This document shows positions 16,962 to 25,324 of a stretch of 64,000 nt of DNA, one piece after another. The notes under the pieces were generated by a model. That model was given only the letters and a program-made list of their open reading frames with translations. It was not told the DNA's origin and did not search any database. Each line of letters opens with the position of its first letter. The stretch's first letter is position 1. This DNA comes from Pustulibacterium marinum. Its GTDB lineage: Bacteria; Bacteroidota; Bacteroidia; Flavobacteriales; Flavobacteriaceae. A program made the translations under genes and the position numbers. The DNA is taken from assembly GCF_900116665.1 (NCBI RefSeq), contig NZ_FPBK01000001.1:890112-954111 (forward strand). Direction: 5' to 3'.

Positions 16962-17969
16962 ATGAAACATCTCAAAACACATACTTCGCCTTCCAAAACT
17001 ATAAATTCTAAAAATGTTTTCGTCAACAAGAATATTCCTGAAATCACAATTTTAAAACTTACAAGTGCCGGTTTTACTGTAGATATTTGGGACGGCAATT
17101 TTTCTTTGCCCAAAGAAACTACCATAGATTTGTTAAAAAACTATGATGCTTTTTTAAGCACTGGCGGAATTCAAATTACTTCAGAATTTATTCAAGCCAA
17201 TGAGAAACTTCAAATCATATCTCAAGCTTCTGCAGGGTATAATAATATCGATTTAGATACTGCTAAAGCTAAAAATATCAAGGTAGCCAATGCTCCCGGA
17301 ACTATGAGTAAAGCCACGGCTGATATGGCTTTTTTATTGATGCTTTCAGTCTCTAGAAAAATGATTTTCATGAATCAAAAGATCAAAGACGGTCAATGGG
17401 AGAATTTTGATTTTACAGCAAATTTAGGTCAGGAATTGTACGGAAAAACATTAGGTGTTTTTGGTTTGGGTAGAATTGGTTTTGAAATGGCTCGACTTTG
17501 CAAATCGGCTTACGGAATGCAAATTATATATCATAACCGAAGTAAAAATGAACAAGCTGAAAAAGAGTTGGCAGCAACCTACGTTTCATTTGAAAAACTC
17601 GTTGCGCAAAGCGATGTACTTTCGGTTCATAGTGCGTTGACAGCCGAAACGAAAGGTGTTTTTAATAAATCGGTTTTCGAAAAAATGAAGTCAAATTCCA
17701 TTTTTGTGAATGTAGGTAGAGGCGGAATTCATAATGAAGAAGACTTGATAGCGGCTTTGCAAAACAAAACCATTTGGGGTGCTGGTTTAGATGTAACGAA
17801 TCCTGAACCAATGGATAAAGAAAATCCGTTATTACAAATGGAAAATGTTGCGGTAACGCCGCATATTGGGAGTGCCACCGTAGAAGCCAGAACGGCTATG
17901 GCCGACATGGCAGCGCAAAATATCATTGATTTTTTTAAAGGAAAAGAAGTAGTAAACCAAGTAAATTAA
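16962..17969 (+). CDS. D-isomer-specific 2-hydroxyacid dehydrogenase (glyoxylate/hydroxypyruvate reductase type)
   Basis: NAD(P)-dependent oxidoreductase of the D-2-hydroxyacid dehydrogenase family, cytoplasmic, 335 residues. The nucleotide-binding Rossmann motif GVFGLGRIG is at about 165-173. Substrate and catalytic residues are Arg in VNVGRGG, Glu in VTNPEPM and His in VTPHIGSAT. The sequence resembles GyaR/glyoxylate reductases, but substrate cannot be fixed by reading. About 18 N-terminal residues before the conserved fold are unusual, yet no internal ATG offers a shorter start. DUF1287 follows after 5 bases, probably in the same transcript. Confidence 0.9.
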   Translation: MKHLKTHTSPSKTINSKNVFVNKNIPEITILKLTSAGFTVDIWDGNFSLPKETTIDLLKNYDAFLSTGGIQITSEFIQANEKLQIISQASAGYNNIDLDTAKAKNIKVANAPGTMSKATADMAFLLMLSVSRKMIFMNQKIKDGQWENFDFTANLGQELYGKTLGVFGLGRIGFEMARLCKSAYGMQIIYHNRSKNEQAEKELAATYVSFEKLVAQSDVLSVHSALTAETKGVFNKSVFEKMKSNSIFVNVGRGGIHNEEDLIAALQNKTIWGAGLDVTNPEPMDKENPLLQMENVAVTPHIGSATVEARTAMADMAAQNIIDFFKGKEVVNQVN

Positions 17970-17974
17970 ATAAT

Positions 17975-18553
17975 ATGCAGAAAATTCTATGCGTTCTTTT
18001 TATTGCTGTAACGTCAGTTTTACAAGCTCAGACTTTTGAAGAAAAGCTCAGCAATGCCGCTTTAGCGTTGACGAATGATAAAGTAACCTACGATCCGTCT
18101 TATTTTAGTATTGACTATCCCAATGGAGATGTTCCGGCAACGAAAGGTGTTTGCACTGATGTGGTGATTAGAGCGTATAGAAAACTAGGAATCGACTTGC
18201 AAAAAGAGGTGCATGAAGATATGAAAGCAAACTTTGGTGTATATCCTAAAATCTGGGGCGCCAAAAGAACCGATACCAATATAGATCATCGTAGAGTTCC
18301 TAATCTAATGACATTCTTCAAACGAAAAGGAACCGAAAAACCAATTACACAAAACGCTTCCGATTATCATCCCGGCGATATTGTTTGTTGGAATCTCGGT
18401 GGTGCCATTACACATATTGGTATCGTAGTCAATAAAAAGTCAGTAGACGGAAAACGGTATTTGATTGTACACAATATTGGTGGCGGACAAGTGTTAGAGG
18501 ATTGTCTATTCGATTTTAAAATTATCGGACATTACCACTATCAAAAATTATAA
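17975..18553 (+). CDS. DUF1287 domain-containing exported protein
   Basis: A 192-residue protein with a signal peptide (about 1-18, ending LQA) and the DUF1287 core: YDPSYFSIDYPNGDVP, then GVCTDVVIRAYRKLGID and a GDIVCWN...HIGIVV segment. The Cys/His arrangement resembles NlpC/P60-type amidases, so a periplasmic cell-wall hydrolase is plausible but unproven. It follows the dehydrogenase by 5 bases and its 3' end overlaps the convergent thiD stop by 13 bases. Confidence 0.85.
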   Translation: MQKILCVLFIAVTSVLQAQTFEEKLSNAALALTNDKVTYDPSYFSIDYPNGDVPATKGVCTDVVIRAYRKLGIDLQKEVHEDMKANFGVYPKIWGAKRTDTNIDHRRVPNLMTFFKRKGTEKPITQNASDYHPGDIVCWNLGGAITHIGIVVNKKSVDGKRYLIVHNIGGGQVLEDCLFDFKIIGHYHYQKL

Positions 18554-19353
18554 AAGTGATTCACAGGTCCGTGTCCTTTTCCTAGTTGATAGTTTTTTCC
18601 GTACTCCAATGCTTGGTGTAAATAGGTTGTTGCCTTCAGGATTGCTTCTTCTAAAGTGAAGTTCTGTGCCAAATATGTTGCAATAGCGGATGATAACGTA
18701 CAACCCGTTCCGTGTGTGTTTTGAGTTGCGATGCGTTGATTTTCAAAAATAGTATGTTCCTTAGTTTCTAGATTGAATAATGCATCAGTTAACGTAGCTT
18801 CTTCAAAATGACCAGCTTTTAATAATACCGAAGTTTTGAAATTCTCAGCTAAATGCTGTGCATACGTTTTTAATTCTGATTGCTGTTGAATTTCTTTTCC
18901 TAATAATAATGAGGCTTCCGGAAGATTTGGAGTTATCAAAGTTGCCAACGGGAGCAATTCAGATTTCAAGGCTTCTATAGCTTCTTGTTGTAATAAAGGA
19001 TCGCCCGAAGTAGCCACCATTACAGGATCTAGTACTACATTTTTCACGTTGTATGTTACCAAAGCTTCTTTCACGGTGGAAATAACTTCAGCGCTGTGTA
19101 GCATTCCTATTTTGACCGCTTTAAATTCAATATCTGAAAAAACCGATTCCAATTGTTGTTTCAAGAACGAAACCGGAATAGCATGAATTCCCTGAACTCC
19201 TTGTGTGTTTTGAGCTGTTAAAGCGGTAATTACGGAAGCAGCGTAACCGCCATTTGCAGAAATTGATTTAATATCAGCTTGAATACCTGCGCCACCACCG
19301 GAATCACTTCCGGCAATGGTGAGTACAGTTGGGTATTGTTTTATATTTTCCAT
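18541..19353 (-). CDS. thiD: Hydroxymethylpyrimidine/phosphomethylpyrimidine kinase
   Basis: Phosphorylates HMP and HMP-phosphate to HMP-PP, the pyrimidine half of thiamine. 270 residues with the ribokinase-like N-terminal motif TIAGSDSGGGAGIQADIK, VLDPVMVATSG and the C-terminal GTGCTLSSAIA anion hole. The start is ATG 19353 (MENIKQYPTVLTIAG); an upstream in-frame ATG at 19389 would overlap tenA by 49 bases and add non-conserved residues. It is the last gene of the operon and overlaps the tenA end by 13 bases. Confidence 0.95.
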   Translation of the reverse strand: MENIKQYPTVLTIAGSDSGGGAGIQADIKSISANGGYAASVITALTAQNTQGVQGIHAIPVSFLKQQLESVFSDIEFKAVKIGMLHSAEVISTVKEALVTYNVKNVVLDPVMVATSGDPLLQQEAIEALKSELLPLATLITPNLPEASLLLGKEIQQQSELKTYAQHLAENFKTSVLLKAGHFEEATLTDALFNLETKEHTIFENQRIATQNTHGTGCTLSSAIATYLAQNFTLEEAILKATTYLHQALEYGKNYQLGKGHGPVNHFYNF

Positions 19354-19994
19354 GATTCTTGTGCATAAGCGCTGTCCCAAAACAGCCATTCCATTTTCGA
19401 AGCCATAACAAAAGCCTCGGTCATTTGTGTTCTTATTTTTTCGGTAGTTTCTGCGGCCATAAAATCCGTAATTTCAATGGCTTTTTGTACCGATGCAGCA
19501 AATTCTTCACCGCCATAGGTATCAATCCAATCTTGGTAGATGTTGTCTTCTTTAGTTTGCGTTGCTAAAATATAATCGCCTACTTCTTTATAAATCCAGA
19601 AGCACGGCAACACCGCGGCCATGGCAACTTCTAAGGGTTGTGTGGCCAATTGGGCTTGCATATAATTGGTGTATAACGTACAGGTGGGCGACTTTGAAAT
19701 GCTATGTGCTTTCCCAAATTTTGAAAGAAAAGTTTCGTGCAAAGCCGTTTCAACGGCAATGGTTCCAGATGAAAAACCTAAATAAGCCTGCACATGTTCA
19801 GGATTGGTTAATTTGGAAGCAATTCCGGATAATACTCTTCCAAAATCAGCTAAATACATGGCATCTTGTTGAATGTAAAACTGAAAAGTAGCTTTGGGTA
19901 AGGTTCCTTCTTTGAGTTCTTTGATGAACGAATGTTCTAAAATTTTATCGTAAATGGGAACAATGGTTTCCCAGGTTTGTGCACTCCATTTCAT
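19341..19994 (-). CDS. tenA: Aminopyrimidine aminohydrolase / thiaminase II
   Basis: Hydrolyses amino-HMP from degraded thiamine to HMP, so salvages the pyrimidine. 217 all-helical residues with QDAMYLADFGRVL near 45, an SPTCTLYTNYM segment, and Cys in VLPCFWIYKEVGDYI, the nucleophile region of TenA. It overlaps thiE by 4 bases (ATGA) and thiD by 13, so translation is probably coupled. Confidence 0.94.
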   Translation of the reverse strand: MKWSAQTWETIVPIYDKILEHSFIKELKEGTLPKATFQFYIQQDAMYLADFGRVLSGIASKLTNPEHVQAYLGFSSGTIAVETALHETFLSKFGKAHSISKSPTCTLYTNYMQAQLATQPLEVAMAAVLPCFWIYKEVGDYILATQTKEDNIYQDWIDTYGGEEFAASVQKAIEITDFMAAETTEKIRTQMTEAFVMASKMEWLFWDSAYAQESWKI

Positions 19995-20611
19995 AGTGTG
20001 AGTTGTTTTAATTGTGAAGCAACTAATTGCGGATTTTTCGCTTTCATAATCGCTGAAACTACTGCAATTCCATCAGCACCTGCTTTGATAATGGCAGCAG
20101 TATTACTTTCATTAATTCCGCCAATAGCCACTGTTTTGTGTTTGGTGATTTTGGATATTTCTTCAATGCCTTTCAAACCAAATTCAATCTTTGTATTGGT
20201 TTTGGTAGGCGTAGCAAAAACTGGTGAAATTCCAATATAATCTACATCTAGGGCATTTGCTTCCGTTACTTGTTGCATACTTTCTACAGAAAGACCAATG
20301 ATTTTATCTTTACCCAATAATTTTCGGGCAATAGCGTACGGCATATCATCTTGACCAATATGTACTCCGTCTGCATCTACTGCCAAAGCAATATCAATTC
20401 GATCATTGATAATCAAAGGAATTTTATAGTTAGATAATATTCTTTTCAGTTGTTGCGCAATGCGAACAAATGTTTTTGTATCTGCATGTTTTTCTCGTAG
20501 TTGCACCATGGTAACACCGCCTAAAACTGCTTGTTCAACAATTTCAGGAAGCCCTTCTATGCTTGCCATATCGCTATCGGTAACCAAATACAATTGTGTA
20601 CTAAATTCCAT
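19991..20611 (-). CDS. thiE: Thiamine phosphate synthase
   Basis: Joins HMP-PP and hydroxyethylthiazole phosphate to make thiamine monophosphate. 206 residues forming a TIM barrel with MVQLREKHADTKTF, LIINDRIDIALAVDADGVHIGQDD and YIGISPVFATPTKTN, all family motifs for diphosphate and thiazole-phosphate binding, and AIGGINESN. The start codon directly follows the thiM stop codon. Confidence 0.96.
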   Translation of the reverse strand: MEFSTQLYLVTDSDMASIEGLPEIVEQAVLGGVTMVQLREKHADTKTFVRIAQQLKRILSNYKIPLIINDRIDIALAVDADGVHIGQDDMPYAIARKLLGKDKIIGLSVESMQQVTEANALDVDYIGISPVFATPTKTNTKIEFGLKGIEEISKITKHKTVAIGGINESNTAAIIKAGADGIAVVSAIMKAKNPQLVASQLKQLTL

Positions 20612-21409
20612 CTAAGCTTTGAAATGTTTTTGAATAGCGTTCGCGTCTAAATTATACAAAGCATCTAGAAAATGTAATTGTAGCGTCCCGGGACCTTGTG
20701 CTTTTTCGGCAGCAATTTCTCCTGCAATTCCCATCACGGCCATGGCCGAAGCACAAGCTTCTAAAGTATTTTCAGTGGAAGCTGCAAATGCACCACAAAT
20801 AGCAGAAGCCGTACAACCGAGTCCGGTTACTTTTGGCATTAATGGGTGTCCGTTTTTAATTTGTAGCGTTTCGGTTCCATTGGTAATGTAATCAGTTTCG
20901 CCGCTGATAACTACTATGGTGTTGGTTTCTTTGGCTAACTGTTGTGCTGCCGTTACAGCATCTTCAGAAGCAGCAGCACTGTCTACACCTTTGGTTTTTA
21001 CATTTGCATTTAAAAGTGCCATGATCTCAGAAGCATTTCCTCTAATAATTGTTGGTTTGCATTCCTTGATAATTTTCCAACAAGTTGTGGTTCTATACGG
21101 AGTGGCTCCAGCACCTACCGGATCTAAAACTATTGGAATTCCTTTTTCAGTAGCAGCTTTTCCGGCAGTGAGCATTCCTTCAATCCATTCCGGATTTAAA
21201 GTTCCGATATTAATTACCAAAGCGCTGGCAATAACTACCATGTCTTTCATTTCCTCCACGGCATGCGCCATGACAGGAGATGCTCCAATAGAAAGGAGCG
21301 CATTGGCGGTATTGTTCATCACTACAAAATTGGTGATGTTGTGTACTAACGGAGCTGTATTTTTAAGTTGTACTAAATGGTCACAGATAGTAGTTTCGTT
21401 GAAATTCAT
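20612..21409 (-). CDS. thiM: Hydroxyethylthiazole kinase
   Basis: Phosphorylates hydroxyethylthiazole, the salvage route to the thiazole half of thiamine. 265 residues with the N-terminal PLVHNITNFVVMNNTANALLSIGASP motif (residues about 20-45), VLDPVGAGATPYR and TGLGCTASAICGAF. First gene of thiM-thiE-tenA-thiD; with no thiC, thiG or thiS nearby, this operon looks dedicated to salvage. It is preceded by an intrinsic terminator and a TPP riboswitch. Confidence 0.96.
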   Translation of the reverse strand: MNFNETTICDHLVQLKNTAPLVHNITNFVVMNNTANALLSIGASPVMAHAVEEMKDMVVIASALVINIGTLNPEWIEGMLTAGKAATEKGIPIVLDPVGAGATPYRTTTCWKIIKECKPTIIRGNASEIMALLNANVKTKGVDSAAASEDAVTAAQQLAKETNTIVVISGETDYITNGTETLQIKNGHPLMPKVTGLGCTASAICGAFAASTENTLEACASAMAVMGIAGEIAAEKAQGPGTLQLHFLDALYNLDANAIQKHFKA

Positions 21410-21429
21410 ACAAAAGGTTTAAAAATTAA

Positions 21430-21469
21430 AAAACGTCATTACCTGAAAAGCATAGGCAATGACGTTTTC
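21430..21469 (-). terminator. Riboswitch expression platform: intrinsic terminator before thiM
   Basis: The stem AAAACGTCATT (21469-21459 on the minus strand) pairs with AATGACGTTTT (21440-21430) and is followed by T-rich sequence running to the thiM start. It lies between the TPP aptamer and thiM, so ligand binding would favour termination. Confidence 0.85.
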
Positions 21470-21491
21470 TTAAACCAATGAGAATTATGAA

Positions 21492-21566
21492 ACATCGTTT
21501 CCTACGCTGGTACTAACCAGATCAGGTTTTGCGGGTGTGATCTCAGCCTTGCGGCACCCCGAAATG
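21492..21566 (-). promoter_or_regulatory. TPP (thiamine pyrophosphate) riboswitch
   Basis: On the minus strand the aptamer reads GGGGTGCC, GGCTGAGATCACACCC, AACCTGATCTGG, TACCAGCGTAGGAAA in order. These are the conserved P2/J2-3 (CTGAGA), P4 (ACCTGATCTGG) and P5/P1 (CAGCGTAGGAAA) elements of the THI box. It sits about 83 bases upstream of thiM with a terminator between, so it controls thiM-thiE-tenA-thiD by transcription termination. Confidence 0.95.
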
Positions 21567-21630
21567 TTATCTCAAATGTAATGAAAGTTCTGCTGTAAAA
21601 GCAAAACTTTAATCTTATTTCTTACGAATA

Positions 21631-22014
21631 TTATTCTTCTTTGATTTTTTCGCGATGATTGATTCCCCATTTGTACAACTCTTGAATGGCCGGATCTAAT
21701 GTTTTTCCGTAAGCAGTCAGTTTATATCGGGTTATAGAAGGAGATGCCTCGTCCTGAATACGTTCTACTAACATATTCAATTCTAATTCTTGAAGCTCTT
21801 TTGAAAGCATTCTATCTGTAATTCTTGGGATATCGCGAGCAATTTCTGTAAAACGCTTGTTTCCAAAAGTTAGTGAGATGATAATGGGTAATTTCCATTT
21901 TCCGTTTAGTACATACAAACTGTCTTGTACGGCTTTCATGGCAGCCAAACAACTGTCTGTAGTATGTACTTGTGTTTCTTCTTCTTCAACTAAAAATACG
22001 GGTGTTTTTTGCAT
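21631..22014 (-). CDS. HxlR/YodB-type winged-helix regulator
   Basis: A 127-residue HxlR-family DNA-binding protein: LNGKWKLPIIISL, RFTEIARDIPRITDRMLSKELQELE and a C-terminal dimer helix. A conserved-position Cys in TDSCLAAMKAVQ precedes the winged helix, matching the redox Cys of YodB, CatR and HypR. I start at ATG 22014 because the upstream ATG (22044) lies inside an inverted repeat that looks like the operator. It is divergent from azoR, the gene type that YodB represses in Bacillus. Confidence 0.9.
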   Translation of the reverse strand: MQKTPVFLVEEEETQVHTTDSCLAAMKAVQDSLYVLNGKWKLPIIISLTFGNKRFTEIARDIPRITDRMLSKELQELELNMLVERIQDEASPSITRYKLTAYGKTLDPAIQELYKWGINHREKIKEE

Positions 22015-22036
22015 AGCTCTCAAATTTAAACGCTGT

Positions 22037-22083
22037 ACTATCATGAATGATAGTGCAATGCTTCAATATTGTACTTACTTTTG
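22037..22083. promoter_or_regulatory. HxlR-azoR intergenic operator and azoR -7 element
   Basis: The perfect inverted repeat ACTATCAT-GA-ATGATAGT lies at 22037-22054. A consensus -7 TACTTTTG for azoR is at 22076-22083, putting the repeat at about -36 to -53 of azoR and just upstream of the HxlR gene. It fits an operator shared by the divergent pair. Confidence 0.6.
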
Positions 22084-22159
22084 TATAGCAAATATATGCA
22101 ATCTGATTTGAAATAAAAATCAGTTTCGCGATGCATTAATAGTTCAAAAAAAATATCAT

Positions 22160-22768
22160 ATGAGTACCATTTTAAAAGTAACTTCTAGTTTTAGAGGTGA
22201 GGCTTCTGCGAGTAACCAACTTTCAGATGCTATTGTAAATCAATTGAAAGTGAAAGATGCAACAGCTACTGTTATTGAAAGAGATTTAGTAAAGGAAGAA
22301 GTTCCACACCTTGATCTAAATATCTTAATGTCTTTTGTAACTCCAGAAGCAGATAGATCTGAAGAACAACAAAATATTGTAAATCAGTCTGATGAATTCA
22401 TCAAAGAAGTAATGGCTGCCGATGCTATTGTAATAGGAGTTCCAATGTACAATTTTACAATACCATCTGTATTAAAATCTTGGTTAGATCAAATTGCGAG
22501 AGCTGGCGTTACCTTTAAATATACAGCAGAAGGAGCAGTTGGTTTGGTAGAAGGTAAAGAAGTATATTTAGCTATTGCAACAGGAGGAATTTATTCTGAA
22601 GGACCTGCTGCAGCCGTAGATTTTACAGAGAGCTACTTAAAAGCTGTTTTAGGATTTATGGGAATGACAAATGTAACTGCATTTAGAGCAGAAGGAATGA
22701 ATATTCCTGAATTTGCAGAAAAAGCAGTTCCTAATGCATTGGCTAAAGTAGAAGAATATTCTTTTTAG
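22160..22768 (+). CDS. azoR: FMN-dependent NADH-azoreductase / quinone reductase
   Basis: Flavodoxin-fold oxidoreductase of 202 residues that reduces quinones and azo compounds with NADH and FMN. Motifs: an N-terminal SSFRGEASASNQLS phosphate-binding loop, VPMYNFTIPSVLKSWLDQIARAGVTFKY (the AzoR FMN site) and ATGGIYSEGP. Divergent from an HxlR-type sensor, suggesting induction by electrophiles or quinones. Confidence 0.93.
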   Translation: MSTILKVTSSFRGEASASNQLSDAIVNQLKVKDATATVIERDLVKEEVPHLDLNILMSFVTPEADRSEEQQNIVNQSDEFIKEVMAADAIVIGVPMYNFTIPSVLKSWLDQIARAGVTFKYTAEGAVGLVEGKEVYLAIATGGIYSEGPAAAVDFTESYLKAVLGFMGMTNVTAFRAEGMNIPEFAEKAVPNALAKVEEYSF

Positions 22769-22792
22769 TAGATTATGTTTCAGTTTTTCAAG

Positions 22793-22826
22793 AAAAACCT
22801 CTGAGTTGATAGCTCAGAGGTTTTTT
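22793..22826. terminator. Bidirectional intrinsic terminator
   Basis: AAAAACCTCTGAG (22793-22805) pairs with CTCAGAGGTTTTT (22813-22825), with T and A tracts on both sides. It ends azoR and the convergent phosphodiesterase gene. Confidence 0.85.
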
Positions 22827-22849
22827 GTTTTTCAATATCAGTTTTAGAT

Positions 22850-24133
22850 TTATTCTTCTAGCATACTTTCTAATGCACTCAATTCACCATCAATAGGCAA
22901 TGTAATTTCTAAGCCTAATAAATGTGCTACAAACGGATAAACATTCACGTTCTCTACGGCTGATTGCGTATAATTCTTTTTGATATTTGGACCTTCCACA
23001 TAAAAAATAGCACCCATATTTTGGTTAAAAAAAGGATCGTAACCGTGCATGCCACCCGGTTTTTTCTTCGTTGTTTTTTCTGTTTGAGAATACACTATGG
23101 TTTTTGGCGCTTCAGCTATCAATACCAAATCACCAATTTTATCATTGTTTTTAAAATTTAAATAGTTAGGAACGTTTTCTTGTTTATAGGTTTTAAACTC
23201 GGTTTGTTGCGATAGGGTTTCGTAAAGTTTATCTTTTTCGCTTTCGTCTTTGGTGTAAATCATAGCAACTGGTCCGGCAAAAAACTCATTTTCATCTATC
23301 TCAATATAATCATGAAGATTGATAAGCTGATTGACATCATCCATTCCGTGGTCTGAAGTTACGATGAGGTAAACCGGTAAACCAGATTTTTTAATTTCTT
23401 CTCGCAACGCGCCAATTTGTTCGTCTACCTTTTGCACAGCAGATTTAGTTTCTTCAGCGTCAGGACCAAATTTATGCCCTTGCGTATCCACAATTGAAAA
23501 ATACAGCGTAATTATATGGGGTCTTTCGGCTTTTGGCATTTGCAACCATTCGGCAACGCGTTTTACACGATACCCATAATCTCTTTTCTTATTGTATTCG
23601 TAATAATAGGTTGGATGCATTCCATTGATGTCTGCTTCAGAACCTACCCAAAAGTAAGAGGCACTTACCATTTGCTGTTGTTGCGCCAAGTTCCATAACG
23701 GAGTTCCGCCATACCAAGAACCATCTTGCACTGCTTCTCTTCGGCCAATGCTATACGTTGCTTCTTGTTTTTTATCATAAAAAGAATTGGAAACAATTCC
23801 ATGGTGTTCTGGATATAAACCGGTCACTAAGCTATAATGATTTGGAAATGTTTTAGAAGGAAATGATGGCGTTAATTGCGTAACATGGCTACCGTTTTTA
23901 GCCATTTCCTGAATGTTTTTTGCACCATGTTTTTCTGCATAGTCATATCTAAAACCATCAATAGAAACCATAATTACATAGGGTTTTTCTTGATTTTCTT
24001 TGGAGTTGATAAGATTACTGCTTTTAATTTCTTTGTCTACAGAAGCTTGGTACGTTTCTTCTTCTTGTGCTTGTGAATTGACTGTTACAAACGTTAAAAA
24101 GGCTAAGGTTAACAGGTGTTTTTTGTTAAACAT
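22850..24133 (-). CDS. Alkaline phosphatase family protein (ectonucleotide pyrophosphatase/phosphodiesterase-like)
   Basis: Exported metal-dependent phosphodiesterase or pyrophosphatase of 427 residues. Signal peptide at about 1-23 (MFNKKHLLTLAFLTF, ending SQAQ). Metal and nucleophile motifs: VSIDGFRYDYAEKHG, then PSFPSKTFPNHYSLVTGLYPEHHGIV with nucleophile Thr, then DTQGHKFGPDA and VTSDHGMDDV. I use ATG 24133 because the signal peptide begins there; an open frame continues to 24271 without conserved sequence. Substrate is unknown, with nucleotides or phosphodiesters likely. Confidence 0.9.
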   Translation of the reverse strand: MFNKKHLLTLAFLTFVTVNSQAQEEETYQASVDKEIKSSNLINSKENQEKPYVIMVSIDGFRYDYAEKHGAKNIQEMAKNGSHVTQLTPSFPSKTFPNHYSLVTGLYPEHHGIVSNSFYDKKQEATYSIGRREAVQDGSWYGGTPLWNLAQQQQMVSASYFWVGSEADINGMHPTYYYEYNKKRDYGYRVKRVAEWLQMPKAERPHIITLYFSIVDTQGHKFGPDAEETKSAVQKVDEQIGALREEIKKSGLPVYLIVTSDHGMDDVNQLINLHDYIEIDENEFFAGPVAMIYTKDESEKDKLYETLSQQTEFKTYKQENVPNYLNFKNNDKIGDLVLIAEAPKTIVYSQTEKTTKKKPGGMHGYDPFFNQNMGAIFYVEGPNIKKNYTQSAVENVNVYPFVAHLLGLEITLPIDGELSALESMLEE

Positions 24134-24213
24134 TCTTGCAGGGATTGGGTTATATTTTCTGTTGGTAAAATTACATAACTCTTCACTTATGAGCGTTGTG
24201 TAAGTGTTATTTT

Positions 24214-24246
24214 TTGAAATGGAAGCAATCACAATTAGTATCTTTG
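24214..24246 (+). promoter_or_regulatory. Promoter of hemolysin III gene
   Basis: TTG (24214-24216)-N22-TATCTTTG (24239-24246), a full Bacteroidota promoter. The expected start of transcription is near 24252, which excludes the upstream in-frame ATG codons and fixes the CDS start at 24264. Confidence 0.7.
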
Positions 24247-24263
24247 TATTAGAAAAAAATGTT

Positions 24264-24890
24264 ATGCCCAATCAAACTGAAAGAGAAGAATTTTATAATG
24301 CACTGACTCACGGAATTGGATTTCTACTGAGCTTGGTAGGATTTGGATTGTTGCTTTATTTTGAGCAAGAGACCAAAACCTGGAATATTGCAAGTTTGGT
24401 TTTGTATGCAGTTTCTCTTTCGTTTTTGTATTTGGTTTCTACTTTGTATCACTACGCAAAAGGGGAGAAGCGCAAATATTACTTTAGAATTTTAGACCAT
24501 ATTTCCATTTACTATTTAATTGCAGGAACGTATAGTCCGGTGGTTTTAATGACTTTGAGCCACAGTAAAGGTTGGCTGTTATTTTGGTTAGTTTGGGGAA
24601 TTGCTGCTTTTGGTACCATTTTGAAAATCTTCTTTACCGGTAGGTTTGAAGCAGTTTCGCTCATACTATATTTAGTAATGGGCTGGTTGATTATGTTTGA
24701 TATCACTGCATTAAAAGCGGTTTTGCCCGAAGGCGGAATGCATATGTTAATTGCTGGTGGAATTGCTTACACCGCTGGAATTGTATTTTATGTGTGGGAA
24801 AAATTACCGTTCAATCACGTGATTTGGCATTTGTTTGTGTTGGCAGGCAGTTTTTTTCACTTTTTGATGATCTTTAAATATATCGTTTAG
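24264..24890 (+). CDS. Hemolysin III / PAQR family membrane protein
   Basis: A seven-span inner-membrane protein of 208 residues with PAQR signatures: EREEFYNALTHGIGF at the N-terminus, STLYHYAKGEKR, LDHISIYYLIAGTYSPV and the C-terminal NHVIWHLFVLAGSFFHF. The conserved Ser, Asp and His residues form the zinc/hydrolase-like site of the superfamily. Real function in bacteria is unclear, and the hemolysin name is historical. Its 3' end overlaps the convergent DUF4268 gene by 4 bases. Confidence 0.9.
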   Translation: MPNQTEREEFYNALTHGIGFLLSLVGFGLLLYFEQETKTWNIASLVLYAVSLSFLYLVSTLYHYAKGEKRKYYFRILDHISIYYLIAGTYSPVVLMTLSHSKGWLLFWLVWGIAAFGTILKIFFTGRFEAVSLILYLVMGWLIMFDITALKAVLPEGGMHMLIAGGIAYTAGIVFYVWEKLPFNHVIWHLFVLAGSFFHFLMIFKYIV

Positions 24891-25315
24891 CTTTTGATCA
24901 CGTCTTCGTATTCAAAGTAAAACTCTTCAAACTTTTGCATAGTTTCATTCAGGAATACCATGGTTTCTTGCCACGTATTTTTATTGTGAATACAAACGCT
25001 TTCTTTTTCTACATAAATTCTAGAAATTTCTTTTCCTGTTTCTTCCAGAAAGTAATAATCTTCAAAAATAGCGTCTGGAACATATTCAAGAAATAGACTT
25101 TTTAAAGAAATCATCTTCTCGTAATACTTAATTCTGTTTTCTAAATCCTGATCTTCAATATCTAAACTTACACGTGCTTTTTTAGTATCGAAATAAAATT
25201 TAAAGCTAAAATCTTTGATTTTTGTATCGTATAAAACCCATTTTCTAGGAAACGATTTACCAAATGAAATCCAAAATTCTTGACGTAATTTTCTTGATTC
25301 TTCTCTACTAAACAT
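24887..25315 (-). CDS. DUF4268 domain-containing protein
   Basis: A 142-residue cytoplasmic protein matching DUF4268: SREESRKLRQEFWISFGKSFPRKW at the N-terminus and FKFYFDTKKARVSLDIE in the core, a fold sometimes attached to restriction-like endonucleases. No catalytic motif is visible here and function is unknown. It lies 9 bases downstream of the ZIP transporter on the same strand. Confidence 0.8.
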   Translation of the reverse strand: MFSREESRKLRQEFWISFGKSFPRKWVLYDTKIKDFSFKFYFDTKKARVSLDIEDQDLENRIKYYEKMISLKSLFLEYVPDAIFEDYYFLEETGKEISRIYVEKESVCIHNKNTWQETMVFLNETMQKFEEFYFEYEDVIKS

Positions 25316-25324
25316 AAGTTACTT

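Noticed and set aside
18541-18553. Frameshift joining DUF1287 and thiD
   Set aside because: The genes are on opposite strands and each ends normally; a short convergent overlap explains it.
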